Assembly (NCBI RefSeq): GCF_020184175.1
Contig: NC_065531.1
Location: forward strand, 25,069,213-25,133,212
Length of the DNA: 64,000 bases
DNA from: Aphis gossypii
Lineage: Eukaryota > Arthropoda > Insecta > Hemiptera > Aphididae
Reading direction: 5' to 3'
The translations under genes were made by a program, and so were the position numbers. Positions 25,240 to 37,715 of this stretch are shown here, in pieces (the first letter of the stretch is position 1; the number at the start of each line of letters is the position of its first letter). The notes below the pieces were generated by a model. It was not told the origin of the DNA and made no database searches. It saw only the letters and a list, made by a program, of their open reading frames with translations.

Positions 25240-26670
25240 ATGCCAAACGAACGAAATGAATTATTATCGATTAGAGCAAAAAAAGAACTGTTATTTTGCT
25301 ATGACGTCGCAAAACTTTCAAGCCTTTCTCAACATAGAGCTGCTTCTATCTTAAATATTTCAGTTGTAACATTAAGAAAAATATTGAAAAATCGTAAAGA
25401 AATTGAAGAACAACAAATTGTAAATACTGTTAAAAAAAATTGTTTTCGTTTTTACCTAAGAAAAAAACAAGAAAATGACAAACTATTAATTAACATGGAA
25501 ATCGGTATGGCTCGATGGTTCGAACATGCAAGTTCATTAAATGTACGGGTGAGTAAAATGATTTTACTAGATAAAGCTAGAAAATTAGCAACAATACTTG
25601 GAGTTGAAAATTTTGCTCCTGATAATAAGTGGATACAACAATGGAAACACAAGTACAATATTGCTAATAAAAAAGTTCAACAAATTGCTGATCAAAATAA
25701 AGGTATCAATTTTTTATCAGCAAACAACGGGTTGATAAAATCAGTTAAAGACTTTTTTGAAAATGTTATGTCCAATTACGACGCTAATAACGTATATAGT
25801 TTATTTGAGATCGGTCTCTATTATCGTGATCTGCCAAATTCAAATTGTGAATTCAAAGGACCTCTAGATAATAGGGAATGTCAAAAATGTATACACAGAC
25901 TTAGTATTATATTTGCGTCAAATATAACGGGAACCGATAAAATGTACCCCAGCATTATTGATAATATTCATATTCCTCGATATTTTCAAGATGTAAAAAT
26001 GTTGTCTAAACATTTTAAAGCCAGTTATAATACTTGGATGACGAGCTGCTATGCATCAATTCTAAGACGGTGGGATGAAGAGTTATTGGGAAGAAAAATA
26101 TTGGTGATCATTGATAATATTATGGTAGATTTACAAATAGAACTACAAAACATAGAAATCAAATATTTGCCAAGTAGCATAGTATCTGTCCATCCTCTTC
26201 GACAGAATATTATGCGCATCGAAAAAACATATGAGTATTATCTAAAGCAAACAAAATCTACAAACGTGAACGCAGTTAACACCGAAACATTAGTAACTTC
26301 TTCTATTGAAATCTCAGTATCCGATTCCATACATATGATTTTTAATGTTTGGGAAAATATGTCACCAGCACTCATCCGAAATTGTTTCCGGAAAATTGGT
26401 TTTATAAAAACTAAAACTGAAGAAATTAATGAAAATTTGTATTTAAATTTCAAACATTGGATTTTAAACTACCGACACTATTTGTGGACAGTTTTCAATC
26501 AATTACAGAATGAAAAAAACCAATTTATTTTTACTCAAGATAATTTGAAAAAATCAGACGTACAATTACATACAAAAAATAATGAAGATTATTCAGGGCT
26601 ATTATCTAAACCTCCATTCACTAATAAGAACGACGTACTAAGCTACTCTCAACAAGATAAACATGATTGA
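25240..26670 (+). CDS. Tigger/pogo-derived CENP-B/TIGD-like protein, catalytic triad lost
   Basis: This 476-aa single-exon frame is the only long, clearly protein-like gene in the window. Residues about 9-52 look like a CENP-B N-terminal (psq-like) HTH. Residues about 78-143 look like the second, Tc5/CENP-B-type HTH, with WFEHA and KWIQQWKHKYNI. Residues about 182-385 follow the DDE_1 core of Tigger transposases: an EIGLYYRDLP block, the CQKCIHRLSIIFASNITG block, WMT, then KILVIIDN, YLPSSIVSVHPLRQNI and NCFRKIGF. In the family the three acidic residues lie in DETGL, LLDN and QPLDQ. Here they are Phe189, Asp292 and Arg321, so cleavage activity is not expected. The ATG has A at -3. An AATAAA lies about 370 bp past the stop. 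No terminal inverted repeats were seen by eye within about 600 bp on either side. By family analogy it should be a nuclear DNA-binding protein; its target is unknown. An extra spliced 5' or 3' exon is possible. Confidence 0.85.
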   Translation: MPNERNELLSIRAKKELLFCYDVAKLSSLSQHRAASILNISVVTLRKILKNRKEIEEQQIVNTVKKNCFRFYLRKKQENDKLLINMEIGMARWFEHASSLNVRVSKMILLDKARKLATILGVENFAPDNKWIQQWKHKYNIANKKVQQIADQNKGINFLSANNGLIKSVKDFFENVMSNYDANNVYSLFEIGLYYRDLPNSNCEFKGPLDNRECQKCIHRLSIIFASNITGTDKMYPSIIDNIHIPRYFQDVKMLSKHFKASYNTWMTSCYASILRRWDEELLGRKILVIIDNIMVDLQIELQNIEIKYLPSSIVSVHPLRQNIMRIEKTYEYYLKQTKSTNVNAVNTETLVTSSIEISVSDSIHMIFNVWENMSPALIRNCFRKIGFIKTKTEEINENLYLNFKHWILNYRHYLWTVFNQLQNEKNQFIFTQDNLKKSDVQLHTKNNEDYSGLLSKPPFTNKNDVLSYSQQDKHD

Positions 26671-27037
26671 CGAAACTATTCAAAAACATGGATACAATTT
26701 TAATTATCAGGTATTCGACTTTAAAACATACTTATTTTTTTAACAAACAAATTTCTAATTTTATATTTATTTTATAATGTGATAAATAAGAGCAAACATG
26801 CAATATGTATAGTATAAAAACAGCTTTAACCCATAAAACTGATATTTTAAACTATAAAATAACTATAAATTGCTTTAGATTTTAGAATCATGCTATTTCT
26901 ATTATAACTATTATTACTTTATAGTTTACTATTATTTTATTACTATTTTTTTTTAACATTATTAATCAATTTTTTTCACAAAAAGTATTTAATTAAATCA
27001 AATTAATGTACATCAACTTGAGCAACCCTCAAAATTA

Positions 27038-27043
27038 AATAAA
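27038..27043 (+). promoter_or_regulatory. Possible polyadenylation signal of the Tigger-derived gene
   Basis: This is the first AATAAA hexamer after the stop codon at 26670 and would give a 3' UTR of roughly 370-400 bases. AATAAA is frequent by chance in DNA this AT-rich, so the link is positional only. Confidence 0.3.
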
Positions 27044-28899
27044 TTAATACATTATGACTCACTTGTAATTTAATTCTAAATATTTAGTATCATTTAGTTA
27101 AGTAATTATTAGATTTTATAAATATTCACTGTACATTCTAAACATCATTAAGATATAAAATGTACTTATCGGCTAGACTAGATATTAACAATTAATTTAG
27201 TTTTACTTAATGATATTTATCATTGAATATTATAAACCAAAACGTATATACAACTACAATTCAAAAATATTTTTTTAATTTCTTTTTTTTTTTTTTTTAA
27301 TATAATTTATCATCTTTATAGATACTTAAAGAAATTAAATATTCGTACATTTATGTAGGTACTTTCAAATACTCAACGAAATTATAATAAAATATTTCCA
27401 ACAGAACATAATATTACCTATATAGGTACATCTAATAATAAAACTAATTTAAATATTGCCATTGATCATAAAAATAATTTTCTAAAATTAAATTTAAAAA
27501 TAAAACAAAATAAAGTTATTGGCAGAAACAAAGGAAGTATTATGTAAACCTACCCGTATTATACAAATTTAGGTAATCTAATACGCTAATCGATAATCAT
27601 GGATTTAAACACTTAATAGGTAATTTAACGCAATTCAAGTAAAATTACTGTTTAATGTTTTCTCTTGTAAAAATAATGCAACAAAATTAATTTGAAAATA
27701 AAATTTTTTATAATATTTTATTATCAAAAATAATACGCAAGACCTATACAACAATTACACGAAGGTACACCAAGTTGAAAATAATTACAACTTATGATCA
27801 CGATTTGATTACACCTAATGATCACTTTTTCCCATTACTCCCTATACATACTTGCAATAAAATTCTAAAATCAATTTATATACATTTTAAATTATCATCA
27901 GATTTTAATAAAGTTCAAGGAAATTATTTTAATGTTTATTACGGTATTGAAAGAAAGCAGTATATTTAATGTATTATAATATAGTGCAGTCACTGCAATG
28001 TGTATCAATAGGTAATAGGTATATAGTATTTATAACTTACAAAACACCTCATAATTATGTATATTTATAAAATATTGAAATTTTCTAACCATGCAGTTTG
28101 TGTCCGTGTCACTATCAATAAATTTTTTCCAACAAATTTTTTTAATGTTTATATCTAATTATCTAAAATTAAAATTATAAATATATCAAAATACTAAATT
28201 TTTATTTGTTATTTGATTTATTTATTTTTATGTGTATTAATAAAAAAAATTTTTCTGAATGAATCAAAAAATGTATTGATAGTTATATTTTCATCTAATT
28301 TCTTTAAAAATGCTTAACTAAAAGAAATTTTCCAAAGTTCTAGTAGTTATACTTTGATCAGACATCGAGTCAAGTTTATTACTTAAAAAAGTAGTTTCTG
28401 ATTTTTCTAAGTAGTAGTGCAAGAAAATATAATAAAATTCGTAGTATGCAAGTGAGGTTTTCATTTAACTTTTGTGATTTTTAATTTTCATACCATTTGA
28501 CATTTTGGTTTCATTTTAATTATACTTTGAAGTATTAAATTGTATAACATATAAGTAATTCATAACATTTTGAGTTCTTACAAAAACTAGTATAAATTAT
28601 GATTTAACACTGAAGTTGTATGTAGTTATTAGAAAAAAATTAGCACAATAATAAATAAGTTAACTAAATCAATAATAATAATTATAAAAAGTAAATAATA
28701 CTCCTTTTTGTTTTTCTGTTTAAACATCCAAAAAGAATTAAATAAATTCAAATCTTCTTATACTGTAATAATTACAGATAATTAGAAAAAAAATTAAGCA
28801 AAAAAAAAGTTTTTGATCAAGTTACTCCTATAAGTTTACCATATAATTTAAAAGTGTTTAAGTTACATACCTAACTATTACCTATTGTACCTATTATGT

Positions 28900-28925
28900 C
28901 TGTAATATTAATATTAATATTACAG
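28900..28925. repeat. 26-bp perfect palindrome
   Basis: The sequence opens CTGTAATATTAAT and its second half is the exact reverse complement. The composition is A+T apart from the terminal CTG/CAG and could extrude as a short hairpin. Confidence 0.75.
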
Positions 28926-30599
28926 TGTATATGTATATAAAAGATGTAATAACGCCTTTAGGCTATATTATAATAAATAATAACAGGATAAGGTCCGTAA
29001 AATATTCGTAGAATTACTTGTTCTTAGTAAAGTGTAAATCAAAATTTGATCGAAGAATTTTTATATGTATACATTCAAAATTAATCACACATTTGCCTTA
29101 CACAATTTTAGTACTACTTCTATTCACAAAAATATATTTATTGAAATGTATCTACATCTTGAATATTAAAAAAAAATTTTTCAATAATTTATTATTTTAT
29201 ACTATGGTTATGATTAATTGTAATTTATTCACGGCAATAAATAATATTGTACCGTCAAATTATAAACGGTTTTTGCGTTTATTATTAACTATGTTGTTTA
29301 TTAAATGTGTGAGGTACTTTTTTGTTGTAACATAATTTTTTTTAAAATAAACCATTTCCTTAACTGTAAAAATAATGTTTCCTATCTATTGTCAACAATT
29401 TAACTTTTTAATGCGTAATTAATATTTTATTCTAATAAAAAATCCACTAGGTATTTGAACTACATTTCAAAATAGAAATGATTGTTCAATTATTTTGATA
29501 TTTTATAACACATATTTTATAAGTAGTTAAACATGTAATAATCACGTTTATTGAAAAGATCTTTTTAAGTCTACGGTTTTTTGTTAGATTGTTATCTAAA
29601 CTATAATAACTATCTGTTTCAGTATCATTTTCTTTATACATAATATATTAATATACATTGCAAAGACATCAGCTCTAGTGTAAACTTAACAATTAATTAA
29701 TATCAGCATATGCATAATGTGTATAGTGTGTAGGTACATATTATGAAGTCTATCGTCTATCCTGTATAGCACTATATTACATTAATGGATCGCTAGTGAT
29801 GCCATCGGGTTAGTGGGACATTCAGTTATGTTTCATATTGTCGTTAACATCACATTTTTGCAATACAACATCGTATATATGTGTGTATATATATAAGTCA
29901 CACATAGTTCTACTCGTCAATATTCAGTAATGTTGTAGTCGTCTTACATGAGCATTTTAGATATAATTGCGACTCAAGACACTGGCAACTGAATGTATAA
30001 GAAATAACTACGAACTTTGATGGGGGATTGCATTCTCAATATATACAATGTATATATTATGAACGTCTATAAACAGTCGATTACACTTAAGTTACGACAG
30101 AGGTAATAAAAATATAATAAAACAGTATTAAATATACAAGGTACATAATAGAGCCTATATTATTAATTCCACAAAATTATATTTTTACCTGAAAAACTTA
30201 TCGATTGCGCTAGCTATCGACTTGCTAAACTTTGATACATACCTATGGATTCTGCCGGCTCATATATTATTCTTATCATATTATTAAACAATTAAACTGA
30301 TAAATTTAAATCAATGAATAACAAAATAACGTTGCTAAAATTTAAAATAAAATAGCTGTAATATACATTATCAACCTATACTTTAAGTTAACACTAGATA
30401 TTATAGTTAGCACATTAATCTAAAATCATTCCAAGAAACAATTTTTGGACTTATTGAACGTAAATGGAAAATGTTAGATATTTGTTAATATTAGTTGAAA
30501 ATAAATTTAAGTTCTAAAAAAATATATAATATTAATTAGTGTTTTGAATAAGAATTATATATAAAGTCCTTATGATTTTTTTTAATATAGATAATTAGT

Positions 30600-30616
30600 A
30601 TATATATATATATATA
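30600..30616. repeat. (TA)n microsatellite
   Basis: Eight uninterrupted TA units in AT-rich DNA. Confidence 0.75.
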
Positions 30617-31350
30617 ATTTGTAAAAGCAATTGTAAATATTTTTTAAGCTTATTTTATTTTAAACGCATATATTTTTAATGCACATTTAAACTAATCACT
30701 CTACAAGCCTAAAAAGTAAATTTTATCTTTATCTAACAAATGTCTGTCAAATAACTTCCAACAAGTCCGTCAATAGTTTGTTGGAATAGTTTTAAATTAA
30801 TTTGCAGACATGCAGTTCTAGCTTTAAGTATATATCAAATCACTAATTAAAAATTACTGTATGATTTAATTTTGTATTAAATCTTATATTGTTTATTTTA
30901 TATTATTTATTTACCGTACTAATATGTGTGTTTGAATTTTCTAGTTGTGGACGACGATTTTTGACAATTATTTAAATTTAAAAAATATAATAAGTCTTTG
31001 AATTATATTATTTTGTATTTGTTTATGTATTATATTGTAGCATAAACTTATGTGGATACGAAAATTTAAATAAATTTATTTAATATTTTTAACACTTATT
31101 CCTTATTATATTTTGATATTATCATTATTTGTTGATCTATATATAATACTATAATATATTATTATGTTCTCGTGATCATCAAAATGAAGTGTAGATAAAA
31201 ATATTCCAAAAAAAAAAAAAAAATGTATACCTAAACGTTTTTGCTTCACTAAACATTCGTGATAATGTGATTTATTCCCTATTATTTTCGTTTAAACCGT
31301 TTGAAAATATAAAATGTTAGATTTGTTAAATAGCATAGTCACAGACGTGA

Positions 31351-31617
31351 CTAATTTTGCTCATCCGCATTGAGAAACATATTTTTCTTCATAGAATAAT
31401 AATACATTCCATGTTGCTTAGACCCTTTTAACATGTAACCATCGATTATATTATTATAGAGTATTTGGTACATAGTGTAATGCACACGCGCACAAGAAAT
31501 CATTGGAAGCGACGAGGACGACGTCGATCCCGTTAAAACTCGAATAAAAATGTGTATATGTATATGTGTATAATATGCGAGCAACTGGTTTTGCGTTTTC
31601 GGAGGGCGGTCAGACAT
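31351..31617 (-). CDS. Candidate small ORF below a CpG-rich island, unrecognised
   Basis: On the minus strand an 88-codon frame opens MSDRPPKTQNQLLAYYTHIH, with A at -3 (AAAATG). A CpG-rich stretch of about 130 nt precedes it, and TATATAC lies at the upstream edge (about 31770). The first dozen codons are the most convincing. The His/Ile run comes from an ATGTGTATATGTATATG repeat. No domain or clear splice donor is seen. It may be a real first exon, a microprotein or chance. Confidence 0.2.
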   Translation of the reverse strand: MSDRPPKTQNQLLAYYTHIHIHIFIRVLTGSTSSSSLPMISCARVHYTMYQILYNNIIDGYMLKGSKQHGMYYYSMKKNMFLNADEQN

Positions 31618-31790
31618 TTTATATTATTATTTCTCATGAAACGTCTCTGGCGGAATGTTGGGTGGTATGCGCGCGAGGTTTCGCGGTCCGCAGCCGCCGG
31701 CGAAAAAAGCGATAATTGAACGCACCCGCGCTAGTTAACGCGGCAGCGGCGGTAGCACCAAATCGCAGTATATATGATATTACATATTAT
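31480..31790. other. CpG-rich island
   Basis: It includes GCGGTCCGCAGCCGCCGGCG and GCGGCAGCGGCGG. The AT-rich flanks on both sides make it stand out. The minus-strand ORF at 31617 starts inside it. Confidence 0.45.
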
Positions 31791-32070
31791 ATTATATGTA
31801 TTAACAGTTGGCCAATTAACTCGGGGGCCACTAGATTTTAAGTCGTACGTGCACATAAAGAAATTTTGTTTTTTTTTTTTTTTAATGAGTTCCATTACTA
31901 TATCTCCAAGCGATCTATATTATAATTTATAATTTAGTAATAATATTGTGTATAATATGGTGTTGTACACACGCGCTCCCGGGTTGACACAATACCACAT
32001 ACGTATATAATAACTATATAGTACCTATATAATATAGAGCAGTTGAAAGTATACGTATAGTATTATTATA

Positions 32071-32724
32071 CAGGGTGATTCACTAAGCATGTTCACCCCC
32101 CTATTTTGCTTAAATGTCGCAGTTAATCAAAATATGATTTTTAGAATTTTCAAGTATACTTAAAGACCATGTTTTATAATTCTTAAGAATTTTTATACTG
32201 CTTAAATAGTGTTCTTTAGAGATACAAACTTTTGTTTTTAAATAAGATAATTTACATTAATCAACCAATATTTATAGTTTATAAAAGTAGTTCAAGTATA
32301 ATTAATACTATATATTAATGTTATATCTAATTTATATTTTTGTAAAACTATTTTTAAAGACTTTAAGAATAAAAATTCTTAATAGAAATAATTCTATAAC
32401 TGATATCTTATTAATAGTTTAAATTTTACATTAGACATGAAAGTATCTAGTACCTACTATAGCTACATCAAGATTTTTAAAAAAAATATTTACTGAATAA
32501 TTTTTAATTGTAAGAAGAAGGGTTCTCATTTGAAACACTGATGTTTATATCTTCACAAAACACTCATTAGGTAAGTAGTATAAAAAATCTAAATAATTTG
32601 AATATAATATGGTTTTTAAAATCAAAATTTGAATTAACTCATAAATTGATTAATCATTGATGAATTAATAGTATTTTCAAAAATTGACAAAATGCATAAA
32701 CTGTATGCTTGGTGAATCACCCTG
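32071..32724. mobile_element. Foldback MITE, TA target site, CAGGGTG family, copy 1
   Basis: The element starts CAGGGTGATTCACTAAGCAT and ends ATGCTTGGTGAATCACCCTG, flanked by TA on both sides. It has no coding frame. The two halves are also related as long, degenerate inverted repeats. The left half, around the words ATACTGCTTAAATAGTG and GAGATACAAAC, corresponds to the reverse complement of the right half around CACTCATTAGG and AAGTAGTATAAAA. TA duplication fits the Tc1/mariner superfamily, but the autonomous partner is not in the window. Copies 2 and 3 are at 46735 and 61291. Confidence 0.8.
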
Positions 32725-35700
32725 TATATGATATAATTATTTTCAAAAATTGTTTTCCGCGCTTACCTATACAATATACATGGTAAATAATATTTTTTAC
32801 AAGCATTGCCGCATTGGGCATGCAACACCTAACGCGCCTCCAGCATTTTAAACAAAATTGATTATTATAATTTTTTTCTGTACTATTCATTTTACCTGAA
32901 TTTATTATTACCTATCGTAAAGTACGGTAGCTATCTTATAGCTTTGGAAACCAATGATAAAAATAGTTAAGATATGTCATCTGTACATGATATTGATATT
33001 ATAATATGCGTGTTATTTAACCATTCATTAAATATGCATTATAATATTCTATACCTATACTATTATGTTTAAAATTAAAGGTAATACTAAATATTTTTTT
33101 TGGAATGTTTATTAATTTTGAACCCGGTTTATTAAACATGATAGAATGATTTATTCTATATATTATGATACACATTTTTTTTAAAAATTCAAAGCTATAA
33201 CACTTTTTATATAAGAAAAACTACAAATGTGCTTTAATTATTAATGCATTTTGCAAACTTAATAACTACTATATTTTCCTGGAAATTAGTTCTACAGTAT
33301 TTTCCTATAATTATATATGTATATAAAGTCGTACTATATAATATATATAATTATATAATTAAATATAATCTATAAAATTAACATTAAAAAATATACCTAT
33401 TTAGTTATTAAAAAGAAAAAACATTTTTATGACAAATTCTTTATGCATTAAAATTTTGAGCTTGGCTTACTTTTAATTTAAACATTCTAAAAAAAAATTG
33501 ATGAGTCGTCAAACATATACCTATCAAAATCCTTTAATTTTGGACACTGTATTATTAAGCGTGAACATTGACAATATTTAAAATATGAATTTATTTTAGT
33601 ACCAAATTAAATAATTTAATATAAATAGTTTAATATGAACATCTCATAATCCTTACGTTATTTTAATTAACAGATTAAAATAAAATAAGCAACGAATATT
33701 TATTAATTTAAAACAGTGAGATATTAAAAGATACAGCGTTATCCATAGTAAGATGGTGAGAAATGTCTTCTAATTAAAAATAAATAGGCGATCATAAGTA
33801 AAATTGTAACAATGACAATTTATCATTAAATTAATGTAAATTCCTAATTCATACAAAATTAACATTTTTATAGATTACACTAATACTTAAATAAAAAAGG
33901 CATCAAGTCTGCAAGTGATTTTTTTGTTTGAGAAAATTATAAAACATATTTAAAACAATTAACTATATTAGATATATATAATTATCATTTATAAATATTA
34001 ATTTTAATACCGATTTTAATTGATTTATTAGAACGCTTAACTTTTACTATGAACTGCAATATTTTGAGTTCATATACAAAATTTAATTAATGTAAATTTA
34101 TAAATTTTCAATAGAACGCTCATTATAATAGACATGATGATATAATTATCGACGTAATGACCATAGTATTAGAAAATTACATTTTAAACGAATTAATTGA
34201 AATTGGCAACATAGTGAGATGAAAAGTTTCAATTCATAAGTAATTCAAATATTATAACTTGTAAGTAAAAATGTGTACACATAATGTCATATTTTTTTAC
34301 TACATTAATACAATATACGTATCTATAAAGACCACTATAAGTAAAAACCTATATACATACCTACGCATCAAGCACACACACAAATACATAAACAGGCTCA
34401 CAAACACACGGGTATTCGTATTATTATAAACCTCTTATTTAATCAAATAGTTTGGTTCTGTAACTTCTGTCAGAAAAGTAGTAGCTAAAAACGCTCTGCG
34501 TGAACATCGAAAAGCGGTTTTTATTTATCCGCAGGGTATCATTCGTTCCTGTCTGTCTACTCAGAACTGATTGGATACACTAAAAGTACATAAATTATTT
34601 AAAAAATAAAATATAATCATTACTAAGAAAAATGATTAATTTTTTAATTTTGTAAACAGATTTGAACCATTGCTATAATTTTTGGTACAACATGGTATGT
34701 TGTAAACTTATTAATCGATTATTATAGGCTAACTATATGAACATAGGCGCCTACCTAGTTATTACCTATGTAATAAAAAACTACTAACAACGTACAACAA
34801 ATGTATTCGACAAAAGTAAATATTTATAAACTTATATCAACCAGAATAATTTTCAAGTAAAAATTAGAACAAAAATAATAAAAATGATGATTAGAAAAGA
34901 GTTAATTTAAAATAGAACTTTTAAGTCCATCCACCCGAAAAAAATTATACTAAGTATGGAATTACCTGATTTATTATTATACAGTGTAAAATATAAATGC
35001 TATAGTAACCTGCAAACAAATTTTACTTTATTATATTGCAATGCATTTTTTATTATTCATTGTATGGCAGAACTTCTCGTTAGTAATGCACATTTAAAGT
35101 AAATAAATGTGTAATGTTCTAATTATTTCACTTAAGTTGACTATATTTAGAGATACATACAACCACTCTAGTACAGCTACACCATGTTTGAAAGTTAATA
35201 TTGAGTTATGCAAATTAAAGAATTTAAATAATATATACTGTGGATTTATTGTTTGTATTTCACGATAGTTGTTTATATTAAGATTTTAATACTGTTTACG
35301 GATTCTGTACTAATAGTGCATTTTAAATTCAATGACCACATTAATTTCTGAATGCAATTAGTGACAATTATTAAACATAACCGAACTCAAAATTGTTGTC
35401 AAGGTATTAAACTATACCATAAGATGTAAATAAAGTACCCAGAAATACTCTCAAAGTAATATTACAAAATCAAAAATCGTTCCACAAAAAAAGGAAATTA
35501 ATATCATGAATATAAATGCAATTATAGTCATTAACTTAATATTTTACTTAAAATTATTTATTTTTTAAAAATTTCAAATTAAAAATTAAGATTTAATATA
35601 GTCTATAACAATATGTTTTATTAATTATTAACATATTTTGGCTATCAAATCCCTTAACAGGCACAAAAATAAACTAAATATAATGATCATAAAGTGGAAA

Positions 35701-36367
35701 ATATACCGTAGCTGAAACTACTAAATCCAAATATAGTTGCATTTAGGTCGTAAGAGTTGAAAGACTAAGTACATTGATGCGGTGCAGATATCGACCGTAT
35801 TGGACATATTTCATTGCACATATTATATACGGTGTTCTGAATATTTTGTATACTAGATAATCTTTTATAAAAATAAGTACAACTCAAGACTTCATTCTGC
35901 ACTTTTGGATCAAACTTTCCCCCAATTTTATTGAACATTCATAATATCATCAGGCTATATAATGTAATATATAGTATATATATACTACATATACCTATAC
36001 TATATATAATATGGTTAATTAGTTTTGAGAAATTATTTTAATTTACTTGAAAAATGTTTTAACTATAAAACTCCAATACTTAAAAAAAATGATTTTTTTT
36101 CATATCTTCAAAAAAAAATGTTAACAATTCCTAAGCGATAAATTAAAACCATATTTATATGATATTTTGTGAACCCCTAAAATAAATATAAATATTAAAA
36201 AATAAATTTCAAATACTGCAATAGATAAAGAACTAAATAAAGTAATTTTATGTATACTCATTCACAATTTGTTGACTAAATTATTTAATTTAAAAACTGA
36301 TTTAAGAAAACATGTATACAAAACGATGATTTATAATAGTATATAATTAAGGTATCAAAGCGATAAA
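32725..36367. other. AT-rich non-coding stretch
   Basis: No supported gene. TTATTTATCCGCAG at about 34540 is a fair splice acceptor but no exon end follows. TA-rich palindromic words occur near 33340 and 35970. Confidence 0.4.
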
Positions 36368-36586
36368 TCAATTTTGTTTGTCAAGATTGAATTGGTACAC
36401 CTTTGAACTGCAATGATTTTCTGAGATTATAGAAGAGATCATAGACATCATCTCGAATTCAGTCTTAATGCAGCCAGCGCTATCATCGTGCGTAAAAAAG
36501 ACGATGATTATACAGTATTTTAATAATAATAGTAAATTGCGCTGACTGCGTTTTCGACTAGGTTTATACATCACGCCTTGTCGCAT
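36368..36586 (-). CDS. Small ATG-started ORF or exon, unrecognised
   Basis: On the minus strand a 72-codon frame opens MRQGVMYKPSRKRSQRN, then a hydrophobic stretch (LLLLLKYCIIIVFF) and DDSAGCIKTEFEMMSMISS. TATATAA directly abuts the ATG, too close to serve as its TATA box. A pyrimidine-rich stretch ending GATGATAG at 36480 and a donor CAAAG/GTGTAC at 36400 would define an internal 79-nt exon inside the same frame. Neither reading has family support. A one-pass membrane microprotein is possible. Confidence 0.2.
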   Translation of the reverse strand: MRQGVMYKPSRKRSQRNLLLLLKYCIIIVFFTHDDSAGCIKTEFEMMSMISSIISENHCSSKVYQFNLDKQN

Positions 36587-37481
36587 TTATATAGTATATT
36601 ATAATAGAAAAAAATGAAACGCATTCGCCGAGGATATTAAGCCTATAAAATATTGCGGAAAACGGTCGAAAATCGCTGGTTGGTTATAAACACTAGGTAT
36701 TCTACATTATTATCTGCCTACATTATAATAACCGTCATCAGACAATTTTAGGTTACGGTGCACGTCACGATACGATTTTTTGATTAATGCCGGGACACAA
36801 CTTAGATATACGTATTTTGTATTATATTATTATTATACATACTATACACACATGCGTATTTATCGTTATCTGCTGCCAAAGATGTCGGTGCACCCGACGC
36901 GTCAAAAAGTAATTATTATTAACGGTAGTGCGATTTGATCATTGCCGCACCGGCCGTCGCATATTATGTGTAATAACATATATTATTATTACAAGTAGTG
37001 GGCGGTAAGTTAATGGAAAAATTTAACCCGAGTCAGTCAAGTTATATTAATTTAAGGATCTCGAGTTAAAATTTAATAGACAATAGTTAAAAAAAAATTT
37101 AACACGTTATATAGTAAGAAATAAATCATTTTTATTTTTTTTGCACATGATCCATCAACGAAAAATACTTTGAATTCCAAATTTTTCTTCGCCAATATTT
37201 AGCACGTTATTATCGTATTATGTATTTGCATGTATTCTGTATGAATATTATTAAAATGTTTACATAATATAGAGGGCTTGGGAAATTCATTTGTTTTATT
37301 TAAATCGGAAATGTCCTCAGCTACAAAATATATATATTATGTGCTTAATAGATATAATCAAACTTTCATAAGCGATAAATTGTCAACCAATACCAATAAA
37401 TTAAAATGACTAAACTTATCAGTTATCACCAATCAATCAATTATAGAGATATATGTATATTAATTACCTATATAATGAGTA

Positions 37482-37706
37482 ATGTCAATTTTCCACCGGC
37501 ATTATTGTCATGCCCTAATCATTACCTACATTGCTGAAGTTCTCATCAATGAAAGTAACGTAATAAATAAAAATACATTGAAGTCAAATATTGGTCATAA
37601 CAAATCCACTGAGATGGATAATAATATACTGGAGTGCGAACTAAAGTGTAAAAACGGGCTGGTCGCCCCACTCTGTATTGCAAGAAATTATATGCAATTG
37701 GTATGA
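37482..37706 (+). CDS. Small ATG-started ORF with adjacent AATAAA, unrecognised
   Basis: This 74-codon frame opens MSIFHRHYCHALIITYIAEV and contains STEMDNNILECELKCKNGLV. The start context has G at -3. An AATAAA at 37710-37715 begins four bases after the stop, so the frame could be a terminal exon. The Cys- and Asn-rich composition matches no family I know, and a transposon remnant is possible. A minus-strand frame over the same bases is treated as a shadow. Confidence 0.2.
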   Translation: MSIFHRHYCHALIITYIAEVLINESNVINKNTLKSNIGHNKSTEMDNNILECELKCKNGLVAPLCIARNYMQLV

Positions 37707-37715
37707 GTAAATAAA

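Larger units (their letters stand above)
26671..31350. other. Very AT-rich stretch downstream of the Tigger-derived gene
   Basis: It contains the probable 3' UTR, the 26-bp palindrome and a TA run. The frames at 27775 and 29018 start from TTG and are Ile/Asn/Lys/Phe-rich, typical of chance in such DNA. Confidence 0.4.

Noticed and set aside
29018..29335. 105-codon plus-strand frame
   Set aside because: TTG start, composed of Ile/Leu/Asn/Lys/Phe, no motif and no splice support.
34530..34610. Acceptor-like TTATTTATCCGCAG followed by short open frames
   Set aside because: All frames stop within about 20 codons and no donor or neighbouring exon is evident.
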